Shown here: piece by piece, positions 24,616-36,045 of the stretch
How the letters are laid out: each line of letters starts with the position of its first letter
How positions within the stretch are numbered: the stretch's first letter is position 1
From: an uncultured Candidatus Melainabacteria bacterium
GTDB taxonomy: Bacteria; Cyanobacteriota; Vampirovibrionia; Gastranaerophilales; Gastranaerophilaceae
Assembly (NCBI GenBank): GCA_934667125.1
Contig: CAKULF010000004.1
Location: 92,378-156,377 of the forward strand
Reading direction: 5' to 3'
Length of the DNA: 64,000 nt
Notes under the pieces: model-generated
What the model saw: only the letters and a program-made list of their open reading frames with translations
Told to the model about the DNA's origin: nothing
The model's database searches: none
Made by a program: the position numbers and the translations under genes

Positions 24616-26265
24616 ATGAAAACAACTAATATATTATCATTTATAGAAAAAAGAACCCATGAGCTTGAAAACCATGTGGCACTTGGCATTCGCTCTAATT
24701 TGGGGTGGAATGAAATAACATTCAAAGGACTTAGCACATTAGCTAAAAGGCTTGCAAGCTATTTAATCGATATAGGTATTGATAAGGGTGATAAAGTTGC
24801 GATTTTATCAGAATCTACGCCTGAACTCGGTGCAACATTATTTGCAAACGTTTTAGCAGGAGCAATCAGCGTTCCTTTGGATGTTAAATTAACAATCCAT
24901 GAGCTAACGCACATTTTATCAGATTGCACTCCAAAAGCAATTATGACGTCTAGTGCGCATTTAGCGGATGCTATAAAATTGAAAGAAATTATTCCGTCAC
25001 TTGAACATATTGTGATTTTAGATGGCAGAGGCGCAAATTCAGATTACATCAATCTTCATACCTTGCCTGATTTGCCCGATAAAAAATGGCGTCATAGAGG
25101 AATAAATAAAACGGCTTTAATTGTTTATACTTCAGGCACAACGGGAAAACCAAAAGGGGTTGAAACAAGCTTTAAAAATGTGTATTCTCAGGTTCAAGCG
25201 GTTGGAAAATGTTTTAATTTTACAAAAGATGATTCCATGCTTTCAATTCTTCCGATGAATCATTTATTTGAAATAACCGTTGGATATATGACGTTTTTAA
25301 ATAAAGGCGCTTCGATATATTATTCAAACAGCTTGAAACCTAAAGATATTTTTACGGTTATGCAAGAAAAGAAAATAACGTTTATGGTTGGCGTTCCGGC
25401 TTTTATTAAGCTTGTTAAATCAACGATTGAAAGCGAGATTAGAAACTATAGCAAATTTAAAAAACTTTGGTTTGAAATTAAATATAATTTTGCAAAATTA
25501 GCGAATAATCATCTTGTTTCAAAAATGTTATTTACTGAAATTAGAAGAAATTTTGGACCGAAATTTAAAGGCTTCATGTCTGGCGGAGCGCCGTTGGATA
25601 TGGAAGTTGCGGAATTTTTCAAAACTATCGGTATAAAAATTTATGAAGTTTATGGTTTAACAGAAACAAGCCCGATTATTACAATTAACCATGACGGGGC
25701 TTATAAATTGGGTTCTGTTGGTCGTCCGCTGGATGGGGTTAAAGTTCGATTGGATAAGCACACAAACGAGCTTCAAGTTGTGGGCGATAATGTCATGAAT
25801 GGTTATTATAATCAACCCGAATTAACAAAAGAAGCTTTTACGGCTGATGGTTGGCTAAAAACAGGTGATATCGCTAAAATTGATAGCCATGGGTTTGTTT
25901 ATATAACGGGCAGAATTAAAAATATGATTGTTTTATCGGGCGGAAAGAAAGTTTTTCCTGAAGAAGTTGAAGCAGTTATGATCCAAAGCCCAATGATTGA
26001 AGAAATTGTTGTGTATTCTGACCTTGTTAAAGAAGGCTCTAAAAAAGGAACGGAAGAAATTGTGGCGAAGATTTATCCAACCAGAGATGTTTTAGAAAAA
26101 TATCCAACAGATAAGGAGCTTGAAACGGCAATTAGAAAAGAAGTTAAAAAATATTCGCTTGAATTATCAAGTTACAAACGCCCAAACAACGTTGTTATAA
26201 CTCGTTCACCACTTCCTCGAACAGGTATATCAAAGGTTTCAAGAAAACAAGCAAAGCAAGCTTAA
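24616..26265 (+). CDS. AMP-forming acyl-CoA / acyl-ACP synthetase
   Basis: Activates a carboxylic (probably long-chain fatty) acid with ATP to an acyl-adenylate and transfers it to CoA or ACP. The ANL-superfamily motifs are complete: P-loop YTSGTTGKPKG (about residue 171), YGLTETSP (about 347-354), GWLKTGDIAKID, and GRIKNMIVLSGGKKVFPEEVE with the A8 hinge, plus the catalytic Lys near the C-terminus (TGISKVSRKQ). The 549-aa length fits bacterial FadD-like proteins. Substrate chain length cannot be read from the sequence. uvrC follows after 19 bp but has its own -10 box. Confidence 0.9.
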   Translation: MKTTNILSFIEKRTHELENHVALGIRSNLGWNEITFKGLSTLAKRLASYLIDIGIDKGDKVAILSESTPELGATLFANVLAGAISVPLDVKLTIHELTHILSDCTPKAIMTSSAHLADAIKLKEIIPSLEHIVILDGRGANSDYINLHTLPDLPDKKWRHRGINKTALIVYTSGTTGKPKGVETSFKNVYSQVQAVGKCFNFTKDDSMLSILPMNHLFEITVGYMTFLNKGASIYYSNSLKPKDIFTVMQEKKITFMVGVPAFIKLVKSTIESEIRNYSKFKKLWFEIKYNFAKLANNHLVSKMLFTEIRRNFGPKFKGFMSGGAPLDMEVAEFFKTIGIKIYEVYGLTETSPIITINHDGAYKLGSVGRPLDGVKVRLDKHTNELQVVGDNVMNGYYNQPELTKEAFTADGWLKTGDIAKIDSHGFVYITGRIKNMIVLSGGKKVFPEEVEAVMIQSPMIEEIVVYSDLVKEGSKKGTEEIVAKIYPTRDVLEKYPTDKELETAIRKEVKKYSLELSSYKRPNNVVITRSPLPRTGISKVSRKQAKQA

Positions 26266-26269
26266 AAAG

Positions 26270-26278
26270 TGATATAAT
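26270..26278 (+). promoter_or_regulatory. Extended -10 TGATATAAT placed for leaderless uvrC
   Basis: TG-A-TATAAT ends 6 nt before the uvrC ATG (26285), within the 19-bp gap after the previous gene. No ribosome site is present. Confidence 0.5.
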
Positions 26279-26284
26279 CTGAAT

Positions 26285-27958
26285 ATGGCTTTTAAAAACG
26301 AAAATATCAGACAACAAGTTAAAAATATGCCAAAACTCCCCGGATGTTATCAGTATTTTGATAAGTCGGGGGAGCTTATTTATATTGGGAAAGCAAAAAA
26401 CCTCTATAATCGGGTTAATAGCTATTTTATGGGGGATAAAACCAATAATGCAAAATTGTCGGTCATGGTTCCGCAAATTGAAAAAATTGAATGTATTGTC
26501 GTTAATTCCGAAATCGAAGCTTTAATCCTTGAAAATGAGCTGATTAAAAAGCATAAGCCAAAATATAATATTCTTTTAAAAGATGATAAAAAATTCCCTT
26601 ATTTTTTAATAACGGATGAGGATTATCCAAGAATTTTAATAGTTAGAAAAGCAAATCGAAATGCCTTAAAAGGTAAATACTATGGACCTTATACGGATTC
26701 AAGAGCAATGCATGCCACACTTGATATTATCTATAAAATTTTCCCCCTAAAAAAATGCAAAACTCCAAAATATAAAACTCGTCCATGCCTGTATTACGAC
26801 ATTAAACAATGCTCTGCGCCTTGTCAAAATAAAATTTCTAAAGAGGATTACGGGCAAATTATAAAAAATGTTGAGTTGTTTTTGTCGGGCAAAAGGCAAG
26901 AGCTGCTTAAGATTTTAGCTAAAGAAATGGAAAATTATTCTAAAAAGCAAGATTTTGAGCATGCCATGCTTATGAGGGATAGTATTAATGATATTAATAA
27001 AACCCTTGAAAAACAAAGCGTAGTCTTATCTTCAACAAAATCTAACTATGATTATATTGGGGTTAAAAATTCTTCTAATTTGATTTGCATTTCAATTCTT
27101 CAAATCAGACAAGGAAGATTGATTAATAAGAAAGATTTTTCTTTTGTACAGACGACGAGTGATAGTTCGGATTTTGATGAGATAATAGAAAACGCTATAA
27201 GAGAATATTATATTATGCTTAATGATGAGGAATTGCCTTCAAAAATCATTCTTTCAGACACTTTTGAAGAGGTTGAAACGTATAAAAAATGGTTATCTTT
27301 GCGTTTGAATAAAGAAGTCGATATCGTTAAAGCGAGGACGAAAACCGATAAGGAAATTCTTTCAATTGCTCTTAAAAATGCGACCTTTAGCCTTGAGCAA
27401 TTAAAATTAAAAGAATTAGCAAATATTCAAAACGACTATAACGAGGTTGGAAGTTATATTCAAGAAAAATTGAAATTATCAAAATTTCCGCACACAATTG
27501 AATGCTATGATATATCTCATATTCAAGGTACAAACACTGTTGCAAGCGGAGTTTATTTTGAAAACGGTATGCCTAAAAAATCGATGTATCGAAGATATAA
27601 GCTAAGAACGATTGAAAAAGGCGAGGTTGACGATTTTAAATCTATGAGAGAAATTTTATCAAGAAGATTTAAAAGAATAAAAGAGGGAAAAGTTCCTGCG
27701 CCTGATTTGATTATTATTGATGGCGGAAAAGGGCAATTATCTTCCGTTATGTCGATTTTAAAAGAATATGATTTAAAATTGGATATAGTTTCTTTGGCAA
27801 AAAGAGAAGAAGAAGTGTTTTTGCCTAATCAATCAAAAAGTGTTTTGTTTGCGGTCAAATCCCCTGCACTGCACTTGTTTCAAAGAATTAGAGATGAAGC
27901 TCATAGATTTGCAATTACGTATCATAGAAAATTGCGCTCAAAAACTATGCTAAAATAA
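26285..27958 (+). CDS. uvrC: UvrC excinuclease subunit lacking the C-terminal HhH domain
   Basis: Makes the dual incisions of nucleotide excision repair with UvrA and UvrB. Domains in order: GIY-YIG nuclease (about residues 15-95: LPGCYQYF, LIYIGKAKNLYNRVNSYF), a Cys-rich region (CKTPKYKTRPCLYYDIKQCSAPC), the UVR helix pair binding UvrB (about 200-235), and the RNase-H-like 5'-incision domain (about 380-555: ECYDISHIQGTNTVASGV, DLIIIDGGKGQL). The protein ends at HRKLRSKTMLK, where other UvrCs continue into the helix-hairpin-helix DNA-binding domain. With 557 aa it is about 50-60 residues shorter than usual. Only 43 bp separate the stop from tRNA-Cys, so no shifted HhH exists downstream. Confidence 0.93.
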   Translation: MAFKNENIRQQVKNMPKLPGCYQYFDKSGELIYIGKAKNLYNRVNSYFMGDKTNNAKLSVMVPQIEKIECIVVNSEIEALILENELIKKHKPKYNILLKDDKKFPYFLITDEDYPRILIVRKANRNALKGKYYGPYTDSRAMHATLDIIYKIFPLKKCKTPKYKTRPCLYYDIKQCSAPCQNKISKEDYGQIIKNVELFLSGKRQELLKILAKEMENYSKKQDFEHAMLMRDSINDINKTLEKQSVVLSSTKSNYDYIGVKNSSNLICISILQIRQGRLINKKDFSFVQTTSDSSDFDEIIENAIREYYIMLNDEELPSKIILSDTFEEVETYKKWLSLRLNKEVDIVKARTKTDKEILSIALKNATFSLEQLKLKELANIQNDYNEVGSYIQEKLKLSKFPHTIECYDISHIQGTNTVASGVYFENGMPKKSMYRRYKLRTIEKGEVDDFKSMREILSRRFKRIKEGKVPAPDLIIIDGGKGQLSSVMSILKEYDLKLDIVSLAKREEEVFLPNQSKSVLFAVKSPALHLFQRIRDEAHRFAITYHRKLRSKTMLK

Positions 27959-28001
27959 TCTTGACTTTAAATCTTTATTTTATATATTAGATATAACAGG
28001 T

Positions 28002-28072
28002 GGCGACATGGCCAAGTGGTAAGGCAGGAGCCTGCAAAGCTTTTACCCCCAGTTCGAATCTGGGTGTCGCCT
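28002..28072 (+). tRNA. tRNA-Cys (anticodon GCA), CCA not encoded
   Basis: Acceptor GGCGACA pairs with TGTCGCC, discriminator T. The anticodon loop CTGCAAA between GGAGC and GCTTT gives GCA, and the T-arm is CCCAG-TTCGAAT-CTGGG. After the discriminator the sequence is TTTATT, so CCA must be added by the CCA enzyme. 71 nt. Confidence 0.93.
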
Positions 28073-28094
28073 TTTATTATGAGTTTACAAGTTG

Positions 28095-28120
28095 AAGAGT
28101 GAATTTCACTCTTTTTCTTT
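28095..28120 (+). terminator. Rho-independent terminator after tRNA-Cys
   Basis: AAGAGTGAA (28095-28103) and TTCACTCTT (28105-28113) form a stem followed by a T-run. Confidence 0.75.
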
Positions 28121-28180
28121 TTTTTAATTTGTTTAAGTATAATTCATTTTTTTAATAATATAAATTAAAGATAAAGTCGG

Positions 28181-29509
28181 CTATTCCGCATCCATAACCT
28201 TAACTTCGTTATTCAAATAATCCAAATGCCATTTTTGAATAGCTTCTCCAGGGTATAATATCCCAATCCCTGGGGGATAGGGCAAAAGCAAATTGCTTGA
28301 AATTTTAAGCAAACTATCTTGTTTTTTAACATAATAATATTTTTGTTTATAAGCCAAAATCGGTTGAACTTTAACCAACGGGTGCGGCTGAAAATCTGCT
28401 TCAATAAAGTCATAAGACGGATTTGTTTTAACTTTAATCAAAGCATTTTTCAATTTTTCAAGTTTTTGTTTTGTAGTTCCAATCCCTGTTAAATACAGGC
28501 ATGAAATCGAATTATTAAGTTCATCTTCAATATTATACTCATCAAACATAAAATCCGATAAGTCAAAGCCTGATATACCTTGTTTTCTAACCAAAATCTT
28601 TGTCGGGTCATGGAAATCTTGTTCATAAAATTCAACGCCAAATCTCGTTAAATCTTTTTTAATTTTTTCAATTTCATCCAAAAGATTATTAATTTCATCT
28701 TTTCCTTTTTGCGAAGTTAAATAATCAATGCACTCTTCAATGTTGTTCAATAAAGGATAAGAGGGCGAAGATGTATGAAAAATATTAATCGCATTTTGCA
28801 AGGTTTCAACTTCAATATCGCATTTTGATGATAAATGAATTAAAGATGTTTGATTAAGCGCCCCTGCGGTTTTATGAAGTGAATTAACGGAAATATCAGC
28901 CCCTTGTTGAATTGCGGTTTTATTGAATTTATCCGAAAAATTATATAAACTTCCATGCGCTTCATCAACCAATAAATAAGTCCCGTGATTATGGCAAATT
29001 TTGGCTATTTTTTCAATATCTGAATTAATCCCCTCATAAGTCGGGCTTGTCATAATAAAAACTTTATAATCATTAAGTTCAAGCGTTTTTTGAAGCTTAT
29101 TTGGGTCAATTTGGGTATATATCCCCCATTTTGGGTCGTTATCGGGCATAAACCAATCAACAATTCCGCCTGTTAGAATAAGCCCGTTATAAACAGATTT
29201 GTGGCAATTTCTTGCAACTAAAACCTTGTCATTTGGGTTGATTAAAGCTTTCATTGAAGCTAAAATCGAAGTTGTTGAACCTTGGGTTATAAAAAATGTT
29301 TGTTTTGTTTCAAAAATTTCGCTTGCTCTTCCTTGCGCCATCATAATTGCGCCATTAGGGCAGGAAAGATTGTCGTATCCATCAAATTCCGATACATCAT
29401 CATTGTAAAAAGCGCTATATTTTGTTGAAAATTTCGCTTTTTGATTGTGGGATGGTGTTGTAAAAATTTCTCTTTTTAATTTTTGATTTAATAGTTTTGC
29501 AATGCTCAT
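28181..29509 (-). CDS. Orn/Lys/Arg decarboxylase family PLP enzyme
   Basis: A PLP-dependent decarboxylase of basic amino acids, probably arginine or lysine, feeding polyamine synthesis. The 442-aa protein matches the short SpeA/Cad-like group found in Firmicutes and cyanobacteria. The PLP lysine is K213 in SVNSLHKTAGALNQTS; VDEAHGS (182-187) holds the PLP-ring contacts, and QGSTTS (76-81) binds phosphate. A C-terminal domain (about 340-442) contains LPYPPGIGILYPGE. Substrate is undetermined. It is divergent from ligA with only 23 bp between the start codons, so any promoter must lie within the other gene or give an almost leaderless mRNA. Confidence 0.9.
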   Translation of the reverse strand: MSIAKLLNQKLKREIFTTPSHNQKAKFSTKYSAFYNDDVSEFDGYDNLSCPNGAIMMAQGRASEIFETKQTFFITQGSTTSILASMKALINPNDKVLVARNCHKSVYNGLILTGGIVDWFMPDNDPKWGIYTQIDPNKLQKTLELNDYKVFIMTSPTYEGINSDIEKIAKICHNHGTYLLVDEAHGSLYNFSDKFNKTAIQQGADISVNSLHKTAGALNQTSLIHLSSKCDIEVETLQNAINIFHTSSPSYPLLNNIEECIDYLTSQKGKDEINNLLDEIEKIKKDLTRFGVEFYEQDFHDPTKILVRKQGISGFDLSDFMFDEYNIEDELNNSISCLYLTGIGTTKQKLEKLKNALIKVKTNPSYDFIEADFQPHPLVKVQPILAYKQKYYYVKKQDSLLKISSNLLLPYPPGIGILYPGEAIQKWHLDYLNNEVKVMDAE

Positions 29510-29511
29510 AA

Positions 29512-31548
<2,037 letters not shown>

Positions 31549-31553
31549 ATTTT

Positions 31554-32273
31554 ATGAAAAAATTATTAACTTCACTATTTTTAGCAATTTGCTTGATTTG
31601 CCCTTGCATGGCGGCTGAAAATGAATCAGTTTTATCTGTTTCATCAACTTTTGAAAAAGATTATACTCCTGACACTGCTAAAGTCAGTCTAAGCCTAACA
31701 AATAGCGGCATGTCAATTAAAGATATTAAAGAAAAAAATGATAAAACAATTGTTGAAGTTATGGCTTTAATTAAAAAAGAATTAGGTCAAAATGAAACAA
31801 TTAAAACAACAAAATATAGCGTAAACCCTGTATATAGCTATAAAAATAACGCTAGAGTTTTTCAAAGATATGAAGTAACAAACGGTTTTGAAGTAAAATT
31901 AAAAGATGTTACAAAAATTTCAAACATAATTAAAATCGCAACCGATAACGGAATTAAAAACGTAGGAGACATTCGTTTTTATATTGAAGATAAAGAAAAA
32001 ATTTCAAACGAAGCTATCCAAGAAGCAATCAAAATGGCAAAAGCAAGAGCTAATGTGATATCTAGCGCTGCAGGTGTTCAAATTTTAAAAATCAAATCAA
32101 TCAATGTTAGAACATCTTTAGACAATTCTTATTCTGCCGTTCGTTATTTAGCTTCATCAAATTTGATGTATAAATCAATGGACGCTGCCGCTTCTGAAAC
32201 AGTTTCTCAACCAATCGAAGCAGGCGACATCAGGGTTAACGCTACAGCAAATATTGATTATTATTTAAAATAA
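31554..32273 (+). CDS. Exported SIMPL (DUF541) domain protein
   Basis: A 239-aa periplasmic protein with a signal peptide (about residues 1-20, ending near CPCMAAEN), then the SIMPL domain (about 25-239: SVSSTFEKDYTPDTAKVSLSL, the region ending NGFEVKLKD, and EAIQEAIKMAKARANVISSAAGV). The family appears in outer-membrane and periplasmic proteins of broad, ill-defined function, some linked to oxidative stress. It is likely co-transcribed with ligA, with a terminator directly downstream. Confidence 0.88.
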   Translation: MKKLLTSLFLAICLICPCMAAENESVLSVSSTFEKDYTPDTAKVSLSLTNSGMSIKDIKEKNDKTIVEVMALIKKELGQNETIKTTKYSVNPVYSYKNNARVFQRYEVTNGFEVKLKDVTKISNIIKIATDNGIKNVGDIRFYIEDKEKISNEAIQEAIKMAKARANVISSAAGVQILKIKSINVRTSLDNSYSAVRYLASSNLMYKSMDAAASETVSQPIEAGDIRVNATANIDYYLK

Positions 32274-32294
32274 TTTTTAAAAAAAATATATTTG

Positions 32295-32325
32295 AAAGCA
32301 AGCTTAAATGGCTTGCTTTTTTATT
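32295..32325 (+). terminator. Rho-independent terminator of ligA-SIMPL
   Basis: AAAGCAAGC (32295-32303) pairs with GCTTGCTTT (32311-32319), followed by a T-run. Confidence 0.85.
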
Positions 32326-32430
32326 TTGTAAATGTTAAATTAGTCTTATAGACGTGGGATTAATTTAACTATCAAAGTTTTAAGATTGAAGCGTTTTTAT
32401 ATTAAGTTTACAGTTTGTCGTGGATAATTT

Positions 32431-35400
32431 GTGAAATATACATTTAATAACAAGTTTCTAAAAGATAATTCTAAACCGGGGTCATATCGTCGTGGGTATG
32501 AAACTTTTCAAAAAGGCATGGTTGAAGAATTAAAATTCAATTCAAATATTGTTAGAGCGAAAGTTAAGGGCAATTTTAAATCTCATTATGAAACAGGGAT
32601 TAAATTTACAAAATCTGATGTTCGCCCAACTTGCAACTGCCCTCTTGAAGAGCCTTGGTGTAAACATTGTATTGCGCTTGGTTTTGAAACTTTAAAAAAT
32701 CATTTTTTTGATGAATTTTTATATGAAAAAATGAATATTGAGCCGAATTTGATTGATGAAGATTTGGCAATGAATGAAAATCCTAAGGGTGATTTTATTT
32801 TCCATTTTAACCCTAAACGACGTCAAAATTTCTTTTCTATTCTTGTTATGAATAGGCACACAAGCAAGGTTATCCGTGACCTCGAGGCGGTTTTTAAGCA
32901 GATTATTCTTAAGCAAAAAGAAGATGAAAATTTTGAATTAAATAATTCGCAAAAGCTTGAAGTTTTAATGTTTAAAATGTTGCTATCTACTTCAAGATTG
33001 GATAAAAAATCAGGTTGGTATGATGTATCTATAAATAAATTTGATGAATTTTTCAAGATGTTGGCTAAAATGGATGATGTTATTGATGCTAAAACGCACA
33101 AAAAAATCAGATTTAGCGATGATGTTTGGAATTTGTGTTTAGATGTTAATGTTTCTTATGTTGGAAATGTTTTATTAAGTTTATACTGGAAACGCAATGA
33201 TATTGATGAAATTTATCCTTTTGAAGAGGTTAGATATTTTTCTCGCCAATTAAAATGGGGAAGATATAAAGATGTTATTTTCCCAACTGATGTTCAAGTT
33301 AGTGTTATTCCGCAAAACCTTACTAAAGCAAGCTTTTCGGATATAAAAGACGCCGATGGCGGAAAATTTATTTATGAAGAACTTCCAAAATTAAAGGAAG
33401 TCATGACGGTTAATATGTCAGAAGAAATGGAAAAACTGACATTTGAAAAACGTCCGCCAAAATGTATCGTAGAGCTTGGTGTAGACTATGACCAATCTTT
33501 AAAAGCAAGCTTAGAATTTGAATATGATGGCGTTCGAGTTCCTTATCAAAAGCAATATAAAAGCCCTTATGTCACAATTAAAGACCAATCAAAAGACCTT
33601 TTGTATTGGGTTAAAAGAGATATGGATTTTGAACAAGCTGCTTATAGAATGCTTTTGGCATGCCGTTTTGCGCCCGTTCAATCAAACAACCTTGCAATGG
33701 ATAAAGAGTTTGCAATCGATTTTTATAATTATTTCATCTCGAAAGCAGGCGATGGCTGGGAATTTATCGAAAAAGACGATTTAACATTCTATAAATTAAA
33801 CCAAAAAGGCTTGAAACTTGTTGCTGATATTGATTTTTCAGAAGATGGAACGGATAAATTTGAAATTGTTTTAAAAGCGTTAGCAGATGAAGTTGAAGTA
33901 GATTTTGAAAAAATAATCGACTTAACTTATGAGGGTTCAAAATATTATAATGTGCCATCAGGCGGACAGGTTAATATTCCTGTGGATGATGTGTTGTCTT
34001 TATTGAAATCATTTAACACTTACGACGTTTATAAAAATAATGAAGATAAATATATCGTTAAAACCTATAGAGCGGGCGTTGTTTCCGAAATGGAAAAAAT
34101 GGGAATTACGCTTAAAATGAGCCGTAAATTCTCTGCTTTTTGGAAGGAAGTTTCAACTTTTTCAAATATGGACGCAACGGCTCTTCCAAAAGCGCTTAAG
34201 GCGGAACTTAGAGAATATCAACACAAAGGTTTTTCTTGGTTATGGTTTTTGTATAAATATGGCTTAAATGGTGTGTTGGCTGATGATATGGGGCTTGGTA
34301 AAACTGTCCAAACTTTAGCGCTCTTGCAAAAAGCAAAAGAAAAAGACAAAAAAGAGCCAAATCTTGTTATTTGCCCGACTAGCGTTGTGTTTAACTGGGA
34401 AAAAGAAATTGAAAAATTTGCTCCGAATTTAAAATACATGACACTATCAGGAGCGGATAGAAAAGCCAAATTTAAAGATATTGAAAATTATGATGTTATA
34501 ATTACAAGCTATGCCCTTGTAAGACGTGATATTGCAGCACTTAAAAAAGTTAAATTCAGATATGTTATATTGGATGAATCGCAAAATATTAAAAATGCGA
34601 TAAGCCAAACTTCAAAAGCTTGTAAAGAGCTTGTAAGTGCGCATAGGCTTGCGCTTTCAGGTACTCCTATTGAAAACAAATTGGAAGAGCTTTGGTCAAT
34701 ATTTGATTTTCTAATGCCCGGATTTTTGTTTGACGCTAAAGAGTTTAATAATCGTTTTGTTAATCCGATTGTCGAAAATGAAGATACAGAGGTTCAAAAG
34801 CGCTTAAAATCGCAAATTTTCCCATTCATTTTAAGACGTATGAAACGAGATGTTGCAAAAGACTTGCCGGATAAGATTGAATCAGTTGCATATTGCGAAT
34901 TGACGTCTGATCAAAAAGATTTATACTTGCAAGTTCTTGATTCAACAAAAGAAGAATTGTTTAAATCTATTGAAACAGTTGGTCTTGAAAAGTCCAGAAT
35001 GTCTATATTCTCAGCCCTTTTAAGACTTCGTCAAATTTGTTGCCATCCTCGTTTATATGATAAAGAGGGTAAATTGGGCATAAATGAGAGCGGAAAATTT
35101 GAACAATTGCAATCAATGTTGGAAGAAATTATTTCTGAAAAACATAGGATTTTGCTGTTCTCTCAATTTGTCGGAATGCTTGATATTATTAAAGCTTGGC
35201 TTGAAGAAAAAGGAATTAAACACGAATATCTGTCAGGCAAAACCAAAGATCGTCAAGCAGTAGTTGAAAGATTTAATAATGACCCGACTATTCCAATTTT
35301 CTTGGTTTCATTGAAAGCTGGTGGAACAGGTTTGAACTTAACAGGCGCAGATTATGTTATCCATTACGACCCTTGGTGGAATCCTGCGGTTGAAGACCAA

Positions 35401-35598
35401 GCGACAGACAGGGCTTATCGTATCGGGCAAACGAAAAAAGTTAATGTTTATAGACTTATTACAAAAGGCACTGTTGAAGAAAAAATTCAAGCGCTTAAGT
35501 CTAAAAAACGCTCGCTTGTCGATAGCGTAATATCTATTGATAGAAATATCGTGAAGAGCTTGACTTATCAGGATATTAAGGACATTTTTTCAATTTAG
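32431..35598 (+). CDS. SWIM zinc-finger SNF2/SWI2 family helicase
   Basis: A large DNA-dependent ATPase/translocase of the bacterial SNF2 type. The N-terminal SWIM finger CNCPLEEPWCKHC lies at about residues 68-80; a SNF2-associated region follows (about 100-560). The ATPase core (about 585-1050) has DDMGLGKTVQ (Walker A, about 618-627), DESQNIKN (motif II), LSGTPIENKLEELWS (III), LLFSQFVGMLD, SLKAGGTGLNLTGADYVIHYDPWWNPAVEDQATDRAYRIGQ (V-VI). It probably remodels protein-DNA or RNA-polymerase complexes. The GTG start has no clear ribosome site, so the start is tentative. The gene ends 5 bp from the convergent XRE cassette. Confidence 0.93.
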   Translation: MKYTFNNKFLKDNSKPGSYRRGYETFQKGMVEELKFNSNIVRAKVKGNFKSHYETGIKFTKSDVRPTCNCPLEEPWCKHCIALGFETLKNHFFDEFLYEKMNIEPNLIDEDLAMNENPKGDFIFHFNPKRRQNFFSILVMNRHTSKVIRDLEAVFKQIILKQKEDENFELNNSQKLEVLMFKMLLSTSRLDKKSGWYDVSINKFDEFFKMLAKMDDVIDAKTHKKIRFSDDVWNLCLDVNVSYVGNVLLSLYWKRNDIDEIYPFEEVRYFSRQLKWGRYKDVIFPTDVQVSVIPQNLTKASFSDIKDADGGKFIYEELPKLKEVMTVNMSEEMEKLTFEKRPPKCIVELGVDYDQSLKASLEFEYDGVRVPYQKQYKSPYVTIKDQSKDLLYWVKRDMDFEQAAYRMLLACRFAPVQSNNLAMDKEFAIDFYNYFISKAGDGWEFIEKDDLTFYKLNQKGLKLVADIDFSEDGTDKFEIVLKALADEVEVDFEKIIDLTYEGSKYYNVPSGGQVNIPVDDVLSLLKSFNTYDVYKNNEDKYIVKTYRAGVVSEMEKMGITLKMSRKFSAFWKEVSTFSNMDATALPKALKAELREYQHKGFSWLWFLYKYGLNGVLADDMGLGKTVQTLALLQKAKEKDKKEPNLVICPTSVVFNWEKEIEKFAPNLKYMTLSGADRKAKFKDIENYDVIITSYALVRRDIAALKKVKFRYVILDESQNIKNAISQTSKACKELVSAHRLALSGTPIENKLEELWSIFDFLMPGFLFDAKEFNNRFVNPIVENEDTEVQKRLKSQIFPFILRRMKRDVAKDLPDKIESVAYCELTSDQKDLYLQVLDSTKEELFKSIETVGLEKSRMSIFSALLRLRQICCHPRLYDKEGKLGINESGKFEQLQSMLEEIISEKHRILLFSQFVGMLDIIKAWLEEKGIKHEYLSGKTKDRQAVVERFNNDPTIPIFLVSLKAGGTGLNLTGADYVIHYDPWWNPAVEDQATDRAYRIGQTKKVNVYRLITKGTVEEKIQALKSKKRSLVDSVISIDRNIVKSLTYQDIKDIFSI

Positions 35599-35602
35599 TT
35601 AA

Positions 35603-35827
35603 TTAATTTTCTTCATCAAAATCCAGTAAATCTTTTGGAGAAACTTTTAAAACATCTGCAATAATTTTAAGTTTCGATAGAGTAATATCTGTTTTAGCTA
35701 TTTCTACTATGGAAATCATTGAACGAGAAATGCCCTCGACATTTAGAAAATCATCTTGTTTAATACCTTTTTGTTTTCTGATTTTCTTTAAATTATTTGC
35801 AAATTTTTGTAAAAATTCCTTGTCCAT
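35603..35827 (-). CDS. XRE regulator, type A copy 2 (last of four)
   Basis: A 74-aa single-domain Cro/CI-type HTH protein. I start at ATG 35827 (MDKEFLQKFANNLKKIRKQK) because it aligns with the start of the first gene of the cassette (MDKSLLEKLAKRIKELRKIK); the longer frame to 35854 overlaps the previous gene. The HTH is KQDDFLNVEGISRSMISIVE, and the tail LLDFDEEN matches LLDFQNE of its paralog. It follows the preceding XRE gene after 2 bp. Confidence 0.8.
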   Translation of the reverse strand: MDKEFLQKFANNLKKIRKQKGIKQDDFLNVEGISRSMISIVEIAKTDITLSKLKIIADVLKVSPKDLLDFDEEN

Positions 35828-35829
35828 AA

Positions 35830-36045
35830 TTAAATTTCTTTTAGCAATTTCCAAACTTCTATTTCAAAATAATTTGCCAATTGTTCGATTTTATCGATAG
35901 TAATATTTATTTTGCCTTTTTCAAGCTTTGAAATATATGAGTTATCGACCCCTAAAATTAGCGATAGTTCTTCTTTTGTTATCTTCTTTGATAGCCTAAG
36001 TTTTTCGATATTTTCTGCTAATATTTTTCTTGTTTTATTTGTCAT
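35830..36045 (-). CDS. XRE regulator, type B copy 2
   Basis: A 71-aa HTH_XRE protein (ENIEKLRLSKKITKEELSLI, then NSYISKLEKGKINIT). It is a paralog of the next gene upstream: both begin MxNK, share ENIxKxRLSKKxTxExLS and end with IExxKLxxE. Its start overlaps the end of that gene by 11 nt, so it is translationally coupled. Confidence 0.82.
   Translation of the reverse strand: MTNKTRKILAENIEKLRLSKKITKEELSLILGVDNSYISKLEKGKINITIDKIEQLANYFEIEVWKLLKEI

Noticed and set aside
27959..28001. Possible frameshifted continuation of UvrC (HhH domain)
   Set aside because: Only 43 bp remain before tRNA-Cys, and no HhH-like sequence is readable in any frame.
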